From the NCBI GenBank assembly GCA_018823325.1, contig JAHJIJ010000034.1:62001-126000 (forward strand): a stretch of DNA of 64,000 bases, given 5' to 3'. Origin of the DNA: Alphaproteobacteria bacterium. GTDB lineage: Bacteria > Pseudomonadota > Alphaproteobacteria > Sphingomonadales > Sphingomonadaceae. Both the position numbers and the translations under genes were made by a program. Under the pieces are notes generated by a model, which worked only from the letters and a program-made list of their open reading frames with translations, was not told the origin of the DNA and did not search any database. Shown piece by piece: positions 46,830-55,366 of this stretch. Within the stretch, counting starts at the first letter, position 1; each line of letters opens with the position of its first letter.

Positions 46830-46933
46830 GCACAAGTGGCGGGCCTGTGCGCGGCCGCCCGCACTGGCTGCGCGCGCTCTTCATCCTGCTCACGATCATG
46901 ATCGTGTTGCCGGTGGTTGCGCAGTTCGTCTGA
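46826..46933 (+). CDS. 35-residue single-pass membrane microprotein
   Basis: A short ORF overlapping the manC stop as ATGA. The product starts MSTSGGPVRGRPHWLRALFI and consists of a basic N-terminus followed by one hydrophobic helix (about 16-33). Its coupling to manC and the clean topology suggest a real membrane peptide rather than chance. I do not recognise a family. It lies 61 bases before galE. Confidence 0.5.
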   Translation: MSTSGGPVRGRPHWLRALFILLTIMIVLPVVAQFV

Positions 46934-46994
46934 CGACTTTCCTGCTTCGCAACGCCGTGGCAATGCGGGCCGACAACAGCAAGGAACCCATGCG

Positions 46995-48002
46995 ATGACC
47001 GTCAAGCCGACCATTCTCGTCACCGGCGGCGCCGGCTATATCGGCAGCCATGCCGTGCTGGCGCTGATCGATGGGGGCTGGCCGGTCGTCGTGGTCGATA
47101 ATCTCACCACCGGCTTTCGCTGGGCCGTGCATGAAAAGGCCGCTTTCGTGGAAGGCGACATTGGCAACACTGCCTTCATGGAAGGCGTGCTGCGCGAGCA
47201 TGACGTGAAGGGCATCATGCATTTTGCCGGCTCGATCATCGTGCCGGAATCGGTCGAGAACCCGCTCAAATATTATCGCAACAACACCGCCAACAGCCGT
47301 GCGCTGATCGAGGCGGCAGTGAAGGCCGGCGTGCCGCATTTCATCTTCTCCTCGACGGCAGCGACCTATGGCATCCCCAAGGAAAGCCCGGTGCGGGAGG
47401 ACAGCCCGAAGCAGCCGATCAATCCCTATGGCATGTCCAAGCTGATGACCGAGATCATGCTGGCCGATGTTGCCGCCGCGCATCCGCTCAACTTCTGTGC
47501 GCTGCGCTATTTCAACGTGGCAGGGGCTGACCCGCAGGGGCGCTCGGGCCAGTCGACGGCGGGTGCGACGCATCTGATCAAGGTTGCGGTGGAAGCGGCG
47601 CTGGGCAAGCGCGAGGCGGTCGCCGTGTTCGGCACGGATTTCGATACGCCGGATGGCACCGGCGTGCGCGACTACATCCATGTGAGCGATCTGGCCGCCG
47701 CGCATGTGCTGGCACTCGAAGCGCTGATGGCCGAGCCTGAGCGCAATTTGACCATGAACTGCGGCTATGGCCGGGGCTTCTCCGTGCTCGACGTGCTCGA
47801 TGCCGTGGACCGCGTGACCAACCTCAAGGTCGAGCGCCGGATCGAAGGTCGTCGCGCCGGCGATCCGCCCGCGCTGATCTCCGACAATAGCCGCATCAAG
47901 GCCACTTTGCCCTGGCAGCCTGCTCATGCCGATCTCAACACCATCGTGGAGCATGCTCTCGCCTGGGAGCGCAAGCTCTCCGAGATTCGCGACGAGGGCT
48001 GA
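46995..48002 (+). CDS. galE: UDP-glucose 4-epimerase
   Basis: GalE interconverts UDP-glucose and UDP-galactose for polysaccharide synthesis. The 335-residue product starts MTVKPTILVTGGAGYIGSHA with the GxxGxxG motif. SSTAATYG and the YGMSK (YxxxK) site are visible, along with LRYFNVAGADPQG and GVRDYIHVSDLAAAH, typical of GalE. The ATG at 46995 was preferred to 46917, which overlaps the microprotein gene. Confidence 0.95.
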   Translation: MTVKPTILVTGGAGYIGSHAVLALIDGGWPVVVVDNLTTGFRWAVHEKAAFVEGDIGNTAFMEGVLREHDVKGIMHFAGSIIVPESVENPLKYYRNNTANSRALIEAAVKAGVPHFIFSSTAATYGIPKESPVREDSPKQPINPYGMSKLMTEIMLADVAAAHPLNFCALRYFNVAGADPQGRSGQSTAGATHLIKVAVEAALGKREAVAVFGTDFDTPDGTGVRDYIHVSDLAAAHVLALEALMAEPERNLTMNCGYGRGFSVLDVLDAVDRVTNLKVERRIEGRRAGDPPALISDNSRIKATLPWQPAHADLNTIVEHALAWERKLSEIRDEG

Positions 48003-48007
48003 GCGGA

Positions 48008-48895
48008 TCAGCGCAGCTTTGTGCCGAAGCGCCAGCGCGCCTCGAACGCCGATGGCTTGTCGGCGAACAGCGCCTCGCCGCGCCGCTCCGCCTTGCGCAC
48101 CAGGGCGGCGGCGCGGTTGTGCGCCAGGGCCGCGAGATGGGCGGCAGCCTGAGGATCGGAAATGTGCGCCGCGTCGCTGCCGAGGCGGGCCAGCAGCACG
48201 TCGATGTCGTGCCGATCGCCCAATAACTCGCCGAGGCGCTCGATCTTCGCGACGCGCGCTTTCGACATCGCCGGCACGAGGCTGCGCATGAGGCGCATGT
48301 GCTGCCAATGATATTTCACCTGCTTGCGCCATTCATGGCTGGCCAAAGCCGCGGCGGGGGTGTCGTCCGCCGCCTCAAGCGCACGTTTTGCGTGCCGGGC
48401 GCGCCGGTAGGTCTTGCGCAGGCCGGGCAGGAGCGCCTGTTCGCCATGGGCGGTGAGCATCCATGTCTGGGCCCGCACCCGCGCGGCGAGCAACGGCGCC
48501 ACGCAGGCTTCGAGCTGTGCAGCACTCTCCTCGCCGGCCGCCTCTCCTTCGGCGATCCAGCGGGCGCGGAGCGCAGCGAAAGCTGGCTCGTCCTTCTGCC
48601 CTTCCAGCAGGCTGTCCAGCGTCTGAACCAGCACCTTGCTGTCCCGCGCACGGGAGAATGAGGCCGCGAGGTCCCGAAATGCGTTGTTCTCCGTCCGATA
48701 GGCAGGAAATGCGGGCCGCACGAGCCGCAACAATCCGCGCATCGCCTTGCAGGTGCGCCGCACCTCATGGACAGTGCGCTCAGGCGGCTGGTTGCCCGCG
48801 CGAACGAGATCCAGCGCCTCATCCAGCGCTTCGCAAGCGATGCGGCGGAACCCTGCCTCTACTGTCTCGTCGGACGGTTTGAACCGAAATGGCAT
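48008..48895 (-). CDS. CHAD domain protein
   Basis: CHAD domains are helical, conserved-His proteins that bind polyphosphate. The 295-residue product from MPFRFKPSDETVEAGFRRIA has two His-rich helical halves: ERTVHEVRRTCKAMRGLLRLVRP (about 40-62) and SHEWRKQVKYHWQHMRLM (about 190-208). A longer ORF to 49438 overlaps msrQ and was rejected. It lies 38 bases downstream of msrQ on the same strand. Function here is unknown beyond the family's polyphosphate link. Confidence 0.9.
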   Translation of the reverse strand: MPFRFKPSDETVEAGFRRIACEALDEALDLVRAGNQPPERTVHEVRRTCKAMRGLLRLVRPAFPAYRTENNAFRDLAASFSRARDSKVLVQTLDSLLEGQKDEPAFAALRARWIAEGEAAGEESAAQLEACVAPLLAARVRAQTWMLTAHGEQALLPGLRKTYRRARHAKRALEAADDTPAAALASHEWRKQVKYHWQHMRLMRSLVPAMSKARVAKIERLGELLGDRHDIDVLLARLGSDAAHISDPQAAAHLAALAHNRAAALVRKAERRGEALFADKPSAFEARWRFGTKLR

Positions 48896-48933
48896 GGCGC
48901 ACCCCGCTATGTCCTCACCAGCAATGCGGTACG

Positions 48934-49581
48934 CTAGAGGCTCCGCGCGGGCCGGTCCAGCGATGGCGCGCCCGATCCCGGTCGAGGTCGTGCGACCCGA
49001 AAGCGCATGACCAGCCGCCAGCCGAGCAGTACCGCGACGATGCCGCCATAGATCAGCGGCGAACGGATATCGGCCTTCACCAGCAGCAGATAATGCACCA
49101 CGCCCATGACCGCGATGAGGTAGATCAACTGATGCAGGCGCCGCCAGGAGCGCACGCGCATCTTGCGGCGGATACGATTGGCCGAGGTGATCGCCAGCGG
49201 CACGAGCAGCACGAAGGCCGCCATGCCAATCGTGATATAGGGCCGCTTGACGATATCCTCGATGATGAACGACCAGCCGAACTGCTGATCCACCGCCACA
49301 TACATGATGAGATGCAGCGCCACATACGCGAAGGCCCACAGGCCGACGCGGCGCCGATAGCGCATCAGGACCGGCATCTTGAGCAGCTTTGCCAACGGAC
49401 TGATCGCCAGCGTGATGCACAGGAAGCGCAGGCCCCACAGGCCGAGTTCACGCAGGATATATTCGATGGGATTGGCGGTCAGCCCACCGGTGAATCCCTG
49501 CCACACGAACAGCAGCAACGGCATGACGCACAGCAGCCATACGAGCGCCGAGATGAGGCGGTCCTTTGTTTGCCTGGTCAT
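48934..49581 (-). CDS. msrQ: Haem-binding membrane subunit MsrQ
   Basis: MsrQ is a haem b membrane protein passing electrons to MsrP. The 215-residue product has about six hydrophobic segments and the ferric reductase-like His residues in FAYVALHLIMYVAVD and RLHQLIYLIAVMGVVHYLLLV. It follows msrP by 4 bases, the normal order in this operon. A short charged Arg/Pro tail ends the protein. Confidence 0.94.
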   Translation of the reverse strand: MTRQTKDRLISALVWLLCVMPLLLFVWQGFTGGLTANPIEYILRELGLWGLRFLCITLAISPLAKLLKMPVLMRYRRRVGLWAFAYVALHLIMYVAVDQQFGWSFIIEDIVKRPYITIGMAAFVLLVPLAITSANRIRRKMRVRSWRRLHQLIYLIAVMGVVHYLLLVKADIRSPLIYGGIVAVLLGWRLVMRFRVARPRPGSGAPSLDRPARSL

Positions 49582-49585
49582 ACAG

Positions 49586-50524
49586 TCAGTAAAGCTTCTT
49601 CGGATTCATGCCGCGATAGAGGCTCGCGACCTGCTCGCCATAACCATTGAACGGCAGTGTTTTGCGGCGGAGCAACTCGCCAATGCGCCGCTCACGCGCC
49701 TGCGACCAGCGGGGATGATCCACATCCGGATTCACATTGCCGTAAAAACCATACTCATCCGGCGCGAGCATCTGCCAGCTGGTGCGCGGCTGACGGTCGG
49801 TCAGGGTGATCTTCACGATCGACTTGATCCCCTTGAAGCCATATTTCCATGGCACGACGAGCCGGATCGGCGCCCCGTTTTGCCGGGGCAGCAAGCGGCC
49901 ATAGAGGCCCACCGACAGCAGAGTGAGAGGATTCATGGCCTCATCGAGACGCAGGCCTTCGCGATAGGGCCAGTCGATCACGTTCCGGCGCTGGCCCGGC
50001 ATCTGCTTGGGATCGTGCAGGGTCTGGAAAGCAACGTACTTTGCACTGCCGAGCGGCTCCACTTCCCTCAGCAGGGCCGAAAGCGGAAAGCCGATCCACG
50101 GGATGACCATCGACCACGCCTCCACACAACGCATCCGATAGATGCGCTCCTCCAGCGGGTAGCGCCGCACGATGTCCGAGATGTCGAAGCTGCGTGGCTT
50201 CTGGCACAGGCCATCCACCGCGACGGTCCACGGCGCGATTTTCAGGCTGCCGGCATTGGCTGCAGGATCGCCCTTGCCGGTGCCGAACTCGTAGAAATTA
50301 TTATAGGTCGAGACGACCTCGAACGGCGTCAGCGCCTCATCGATCTTCATCTTGTTGGGCGCGAACTTGACGGTCGCAGGCGCATCGGCGGCAAACGCGC
50401 TCGGCGCCATCACCCCAGCGGCGCCAATGGCGGCCGCCCCGGCAATGAATTCGCGGCGGCGCAGATAGAGCGCTTCGTCGGTTACGTCATTCTCTGTCAG
50501 ATCGGCAGCGTCACGGATCAGCAT
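49586..50524 (-). CDS. msrP: Periplasmic methionine sulfoxide reductase MsrP (Mo enzyme)
   Basis: MsrP repairs oxidised methionine in envelope proteins using a molybdopterin cofactor. The 312-residue product has a Tat signal ([16 protein letters not shown], 22-37) cut near AFA-A. The Mo-ligand Cys is in [19 protein letters not shown], followed by [23 protein letters not shown] sequence ([14 protein letters not shown]). The ATG at 50524 was preferred over 50644, which would add 40 residues before the Tat signal. It is divergent from lysA. Confidence 0.95.
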   Translation of the reverse strand: MLIRDAADLTENDVTDEALYLRRREFIAGAAAIGAAGVMAPSAFAADAPATVKFAPNKMKIDEALTPFEVVSTYNNFYEFGTGKGDPAANAGSLKIAPWTVAVDGLCQKPRSFDISDIVRRYPLEERIYRMRCVEAWSMVIPWIGFPLSALLREVEPLGSAKYVAFQTLHDPKQMPGQRRNVIDWPYREGLRLDEAMNPLTLLSVGLYGRLLPRQNGAPIRLVVPWKYGFKGIKSIVKITLTDRQPRTSWQMLAPDEYGFYGNVNPDVDHPRWSQARERRIGELLRRKTLPFNGYGEQVASLYRGMNPKKLY

Positions 50525-50674
50525 GGTTAGACTCTCCTGCCCCCAAGCCCCGCAAGAATGCCTGCAACAGGCTGCACGTGCAATGAACCGCGCCCTCCCC
50601 AAAGGGCAGCGCGTGCAAAATAGCACGCAAATGCCGGTTCCCATCCGTCCCGCCAGCCTTTAGGGGCGCAAATC

Positions 50675-51937
50675 ATGGATCACTTCGCATACAGGGATGG
50701 CGTGCTGCACGCCGAAGACGTGCCCTTGGCCACCATTGCCGAGGCGGTGGGCACGCCGGTCTACATTTATTCACGCGCCACGCTGGAGCGCCATGCCCGC
50801 GTGTTTCGCGATGCGCTTGCTGCCCTGCCCCGCAAGCACATTGCCTTTGCCATCAAGGCCAATCCCAACCTTGCCGTGCTACGCGTGCTGGCGCGCGAGG
50901 GCTATGGCGCGGACATCGTCTCGGGCGGTGAGATGAAGCGCGCGCTCGCAGCCGGTATGCCGGCCAAGGACATCGTCTTCTCCGGCGTCGGCAAAACCCG
51001 CGCGGAGCTGACTGCCGCGCTTGAAGCGGGCATCGGCCAGTTCAACATCGAGCTGGAGGAAGAAGGCGCCGTGCTCGCCGAGATTGCCGCTGCCATGGGC
51101 AAGACCGCCGACGCCGTGCTGCGCGTCAATCCGGATGTCGATGCCGGCACGCATGCCAAGATCTCCACCGGCATGAAGGAAAACAAGTTCGGCGTGCCGA
51201 TCGATCAGGCCGGCGGCATCTTCGCGCGGCTCTCCTCATTGCCGGGCCTCAATCTGCGCGGCATCGCGACGCATATCGGGAGCCAGCTCTTCGATCTCTC
51301 GCCGCTTGAGGCCGCTTACGGCAAGATCGGCGCGCTGGTGCGCGATCTGCGCGCGGCAGGCCACAGCATCGACCGCGTCGACCTGGGCGGTGGCCTGGGC
51401 GTGCCCTATGAGCGCGACAAGGTGCCGCCGAGCCCGGCGGACTATGGCGCGATGGTCGAACGCGCGACGAAGGGCTGGGATGTCACGCTCTATTTCGAAC
51501 CCGGCCGCGTTATCGTCGGCAATGCCGGCGTGCTGCTCACGCGCGTCATCTGGGTGAAGCCCGGCGTCATCCGGCCCTATGTGATCGTCGACGCCGCGAT
51601 GAACGATCTCGCTCGCCCCGCGATGTACGACGCGTTCCACGATTTCGAAGCCGTCGCGCCCACAGGCGAACGCATGGTCGCGAACATTGCCGGCCCCGTC
51701 TGCGAAAGTGGCGACACCTTCGCCATGGCGCGGGACATCGACGTGGTGAAGTCCGGCGATCTTGGCGTCTTCCGCACCGCGGGCGCCTATGGCGCGACCA
51801 TGGCCAGCACATACAACTCGCGCCCGCTGGTGCCCGAGGTGATGGTGGACGGCGACAAATTTGCTGTCGTGGCCGACCGCATCATGCCCGAGGCGATCAT
51901 CGCCGCCGAGCGTCTGCCCGATTTCCTCAAGGACTGA
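50675..51937 (+). CDS. lysA: Diaminopimelate decarboxylase
   Basis: LysA makes lysine from meso-diaminopimelate using PLP. The 420-residue product has the PLP-Lys in FAIKANPN (K61), the GGGLGVPYE glycine loop (about 239-247), the active-site CESGDTFA and GAYGATMASTYNSRP blocks. Length and motifs are standard for bacterial LysA. It is followed 46 bases later by the siroheme gene. Confidence 0.96.
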   Translation: MDHFAYRDGVLHAEDVPLATIAEAVGTPVYIYSRATLERHARVFRDALAALPRKHIAFAIKANPNLAVLRVLAREGYGADIVSGGEMKRALAAGMPAKDIVFSGVGKTRAELTAALEAGIGQFNIELEEEGAVLAEIAAAMGKTADAVLRVNPDVDAGTHAKISTGMKENKFGVPIDQAGGIFARLSSLPGLNLRGIATHIGSQLFDLSPLEAAYGKIGALVRDLRAAGHSIDRVDLGGGLGVPYERDKVPPSPADYGAMVERATKGWDVTLYFEPGRVIVGNAGVLLTRVIWVKPGVIRPYVIVDAAMNDLARPAMYDAFHDFEAVAPTGERMVANIAGPVCESGDTFAMARDIDVVKSGDLGVFRTAGAYGATMASTYNSRPLVPEVMVDGDKFAVVADRIMPEAIIAAERLPDFLKD

Positions 51938-51983
51938 GTGCCTGAGGGGAGACGGGCGGACAATGAGAGGGTAGGACAGCGCG

Positions 51984-52754
51984 ATGCACAGCCTCCCGCT
52001 CTTCGTGACGCTCACCGGCCAGCCGGTCATTCTGCTGGGCACCGGTGAACCTGCCGAGGCGAAGCGCCGCCTGATCGAGCGCGCTGGCGGCATACCAGTG
52101 GCCGACGAACACAGCGCCGCCCGCATCGCCTTCGTGGCGCTGGAGGACGAGGCGCAAGCGCGCGACGCCGCGGCCCGCCTGAAGGCGCGCGGGCTGCTGG
52201 TGAATGTCGTGGACCGGCCTGACCTTTGCGATTTCACCACCCCCGCCATTGTCGATCGTGATCCGGTGCTGATCGCGGTCTCGACTGGCGGCGCCTCTTC
52301 CGGGCTGGCTGCTGCGCTGCGCCAGCGACTGGAGGCCATTCTTCCCGCCCGGCTTGGCGCGCTCGCCAGTGCGCTCAAGGCGGCCAAGGCCGCCATGCGC
52401 GAAGCCTGGCCCGATGCGCGCGACCGCCGCCGCGCCCTGAGCGAAGCGCTGGCGCCGGGCGGCATGCTCGATCCGTTCGGCACGCCCTCGGTCGATCCTT
52501 GGCTGGAAGCCCGCATCGCCCCGGCCGCCAGCGCCGTTCATGTCATCCATCTGCACTCGGATGATCCCGATGATCTGACAGTCCGGGATACGCGCGCGCT
52601 TGGTCAGGCCGACCGCGTCATTCATGCGCCAGATGCGCCGCCTGCCATCCTCGCCCGCGCCCGCGCGGACGCCGCACGGCTGCCGCTCGCTGCCGAGAGC
52701 GCGCCGCAGGATGCGCCCGGCCTCACCGTCTGGCTCGTCAAAGCCGAATATTGA
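51984..52754 (+). CDS. Precorrin-2 dehydrogenase/ferrochelatase-like protein with decayed SUMT tail
   Basis: Resembles the N-terminal part of CysG (siroheme synthase), which oxidises precorrin-2 and inserts iron. In 256 residues: VILLGTGEPAEAKRRLI (15-31), VVDRPDLCDFTTPAIVDRDP (75-94), and AVSTGGASSGLAAALRQRLE (98-117), with Asp in VVD at the CysG catalytic position. From about 185 the sequence (VHVIHLHSDDPDDLTVRDTR) looks like the start of the SUMT methyltransferase domain, but the GAGPGDP SAM motif is gone and the rest is missing. A SUMT enzyme must be supplied elsewhere. Confidence 0.85.
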   Translation: MHSLPLFVTLTGQPVILLGTGEPAEAKRRLIERAGGIPVADEHSAARIAFVALEDEAQARDAAARLKARGLLVNVVDRPDLCDFTTPAIVDRDPVLIAVSTGGASSGLAAALRQRLEAILPARLGALASALKAAKAAMREAWPDARDRRRALSEALAPGGMLDPFGTPSVDPWLEARIAPAASAVHVIHLHSDDPDDLTVRDTRALGQADRVIHAPDAPPAILARARADAARLPLAAESAPQDAPGLTVWLVKAEY

Positions 52755-52791
52755 GCCGACCGACCTCGCCAACCCGCATCAGGATTTCCTC

Positions 52792-53685
52792 ATGACGTCA
52801 CCCTCACCCATCCCGCCCGTATCCACCGCGCTCGATGCCCGCGCCGCGCTGGGCGAGGGGCCGCGCTGGCATGCCGCCGAACGCCGGCTCTACTGGGTCG
52901 ATATCCTGCGCAACGAGCTGCATCGCTTCGACCCAGCGACGGGCAAGGACGAGGTGCGCCTGTTCCCGCAACCCATCGGCTGCTTCGCCTTTCGCGAGGC
53001 GGGCGGGCTGCTGCTGGCGATGAAAGACGGCCTCGCCACAATGGCCGACTGGGACGCCGAGCCTACGCCCTACGGCGATCAGATCTTCGCCGAAAAGCCG
53101 GACCTGCGTTTCAATGACGGGCGCACCGATCCCGCCGGTCGCTTCTGGGTCGGCAGCGTCAACATGGCCAAGAGCGCGCATGACGCCGCGCTGTACCGCG
53201 TCGACACGGATGGCAAGATCAGCTTCATCGAAGGGGACATGCTCACCTGCAATGCCGCCGCATTCACGGCCGATGGCACGCGATTCTGCCATGCCGATAC
53301 GCCGAGCCATGCCTTGCGCGCCTATGATGTCGATCCGCAATCCGGCACCCTCTCCAACCGGCACATCTTCCATCAGTTCGAGCATGGCACGGGCCGGCCC
53401 GATGGCGGCTCATTCGATGCGGAGGGCTGTTACTGGAGCGCCTTGTTCGAGGGTGGCCGCGTCGTGCGCCTGTCACCGGACGGAGAATTGCTGCAGACCG
53501 TCCCGCTGCCGGTCAGCCGTCCAACGATGATTGCATTTGGTGGCAATGATCTGCGGACCGCTTATGTGACGACCGCTCGCGCCGGCCTCGACGAGGTCGC
53601 GCTGGAGCGCCAGCCTTTTGCGGGCGCGCTCTTCACATTCCCGGTCGATGTGCCGGGTCTCGCCGAAGTGCCTTTCGGCGGCTGA
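52792..53685 (+). CDS. SMP-30/gluconolactonase-like sugar lactonase
   Basis: SMP-30/LRE enzymes hydrolyse sugar lactones with a single divalent metal. The 297-residue product has the metal-site segments ALGEGPRWHAAERRLYWVDI (Glu near 22), RFNDGRTDPAGRFWVGS (Asn and Asp) and RPDGGSFDAEGCYWSALF. The ATG at 52792 was preferred to 52600, which lies inside the previous gene. It starts 37 bases after the siroheme gene. Substrate unknown. Confidence 0.93.
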   Translation: MTSPSPIPPVSTALDARAALGEGPRWHAAERRLYWVDILRNELHRFDPATGKDEVRLFPQPIGCFAFREAGGLLLAMKDGLATMADWDAEPTPYGDQIFAEKPDLRFNDGRTDPAGRFWVGSVNMAKSAHDAALYRVDTDGKISFIEGDMLTCNAAAFTADGTRFCHADTPSHALRAYDVDPQSGTLSNRHIFHQFEHGTGRPDGGSFDAEGCYWSALFEGGRVVRLSPDGELLQTVPLPVSRPTMIAFGGNDLRTAYVTTARAGLDEVALERQPFAGALFTFPVDVPGLAEVPFGG

Positions 53686-53689
53686 AGCG

Positions 53690-53959
53690 TCAGGCATGGC
53701 CCTTCGTGGGCGTGAAGCGGCTGACAAACATGGGTCGTACGGGCGCGTGCGCGATCTGGGCGAGCGGCAGGGCCGTTTCGCAAATGGCACATTGCGCACT
53801 TTCCCGGCCGACATACCACTGTGTGCCGGCGCAGCCGGGGCAATGATTGATCTTGCCGAGATGATAGCTGACGACGAAATGCGGTGCGTCCGCTGGCCGC
53901 ACGCGAATGCCGGGATGATTGAACTTGGAATCGAAAGCCTGCGAGGGTGAATGAGCCAT
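53690..53959 (-). CDS. Small zinc-ribbon-like protein
   Basis: This 89-residue protein carries HCPGCAGTQWYVG (CxxC) and SAQCAICET (CxxC), spaced as a four-Cys zinc ribbon in residues 39-61. No wider family was recognised. It is convergent with the SMP-30 gene, ending 4 bases away. The function is unknown; it may bind metal or nucleic acid. Confidence 0.6.
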   Translation of the reverse strand: MAHSPSQAFDSKFNHPGIRVRPADAPHFVVSYHLGKINHCPGCAGTQWYVGRESAQCAICETALPLAQIAHAPVRPMFVSRFTPTKGHA

Positions 53960-54105
53960 GTCACGATCCTTCCGGCAATCAGAACGTGCAGAATCCCTTC
54001 CCGGTTCCGGCGGCTCGGCGCATGACTGGCCGCGTCATGTCTCTTGATGAGACGATGCGGTTGGGCGACAAGGCGATCCGGTGAAATCGTGCGGGAGGAT
54101 GTGCC

Positions 54106-54981
54106 ATGAGGAACAGTCTGGTTGGAGTCATGGGAGCAAGTGCACTCCTGCTGTCGATGCCGGCACAGGCAATCGGCGTGGGCAACGCAGCGCAGCCTCA
54201 GACGCAGAGCCAACCCGTGCTGGCGGCGCAGGACGATGGGGCGCGTAGCAACGCTGGCGGTGGCGGCGGCGGCGGATTTCTCGGCGGCATCTTCGGCTGT
54301 TCGGCAGATGGCTCCAGCCAGGGCATCGGCGCGGCAATCGGCGGCGTGGCGGGCGCGTTTCTGGGCAATCGCATCGCCGGCCGGGGAAGCCGTACGCTCG
54401 GTACGTTGCTGGGCGGCGCACTGGGTGCGGCCGCGGGTTCGGCCATAGGCTGCAAGCTCCAGAAGAACGATCGCGACAAGGCCGAGCGCGCCGCGCAGCA
54501 GGCGCTGGAAACCGGCGAGAGCCAGAGCTGGGCCAATGATGAGACTGGCGCTGCGGGCCGCATCGATGTGGCCGATACTGCGAGCGCCTCAGCAGGAGCC
54601 AGCCTGGCCGATCTGCGCTTCGCGCCCGGTGTCGAGCCGGCCAGCGGCTATGCGCGGATCGCGGACAGCTACACGACCACCGCCAATGTCAATCTGCGCG
54701 CTGCGCCGGGCACCAATGCTCCGGTGCGCGCGATGCTCCCTGTGGGCCAGTCCGTCTGGGTGCCGGCACAGGTGCGCGGTGAGCCGTGGATGCTGGTGGC
54801 CGAAAATGGTGTGGCCCAGGGTTATGTGTCCGCAGGCTTTCTGCGCCGCACGACCAGCGTAGCCGCCGCCGATTGCCGCGTCGTCACCCAGAGCGTGAGC
54901 GTGCCGGGCGAAGCCGAACAGTCCGAGACTTATCATGCCTGCAAGGGCAGCGATGGCCAGTGGACGATGACGCGGGTGTAA
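54106..54981 (+). CDS. Secreted glycine-zipper/SH3 domain protein
   Basis: A 291-residue envelope protein. Signal peptide ends near AQA-IG (residue 23). A Gly-rich run (about 51-58) is followed by a glycine-zipper region (GAAIGGVAGAFLGNRIAG and TLLGGALGAAAGSAIG, about 73-120), as in 17-kDa surface antigens. A bacterial SH3 domain follows (TTANVNLRAAPGTNAPVRAM to VAQGYVSAGFL, about 193-250), and then a C-terminal surface-antigen-like part with paired Cys. It probably anchors in or near the outer membrane and peptidoglycan. GGGAGG precedes the ATG. Confidence 0.85.
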   Translation: MRNSLVGVMGASALLLSMPAQAIGVGNAAQPQTQSQPVLAAQDDGARSNAGGGGGGGFLGGIFGCSADGSSQGIGAAIGGVAGAFLGNRIAGRGSRTLGTLLGGALGAAAGSAIGCKLQKNDRDKAERAAQQALETGESQSWANDETGAAGRIDVADTASASAGASLADLRFAPGVEPASGYARIADSYTTTANVNLRAAPGTNAPVRAMLPVGQSVWVPAQVRGEPWMLVAENGVAQGYVSAGFLRRTTSVAAADCRVVTQSVSVPGEAEQSETYHACKGSDGQWTMTRV

Positions 54982-55013
54982 AGGGGAGCGGGTGTAGAGG
55001 CAGCGCGACGGGC

Positions 55014-55280
55014 ATGAGACGCAATCGCCAGGAGACCGCATGGTTCGCGGCCAAGCGCTATGGCTATGGCGCAGGCCTCCCTCTGCGCTGGCAGGGCTGG
55101 GCGCTCCTTCTCGCCTTTCTGCTGATGGTGGGGAGCTTTGCGCTCGTCTTTCCATCAACGCAGGGCCTCACCGCGTGGCTCGCACTGGCCCTGCTGCTTG
55201 CGGGCACATTGATGTTCCTGCGCATTGTCGCCCGGCGGACGCGCGGCGGCTGGCGCTGGCGATGGGGTGAGCGGGACTAA
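55014..55280 (+). CDS. Small membrane protein of unknown function
   Basis: An 88-residue protein with a basic N-terminus (MRRNRQETAWFAAKRYGYG), two hydrophobic helices (about 28-45 and 53-69) and an Arg/Trp-rich C-terminus. A longer reading from 54786 is the out-of-frame shadow of the preceding gene. I recognise similar small sphingomonad proteins only as hypothetical. It lies 32 bases after the SH3 gene. Confidence 0.65.
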   Translation: MRRNRQETAWFAAKRYGYGAGLPLRWQGWALLLAFLLMVGSFALVFPSTQGLTAWLALALLLAGTLMFLRIVARRTRGGWRWRWGERD

Positions 55281-55366
55281 TCGGCTCTCGCCTCTGTCAC
55301 ATGGCAGGGCTATAAGTGCCGGGATGATGACCGAATTCCGGAATCGCCCCTTCTCCAAGGATCCCC

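Noticed and set aside
45738..46835. A 365-codon minus-strand frame opposite manC
   Set aside because: Shadow of manC; translation is His/Arg-rich without domain signals.
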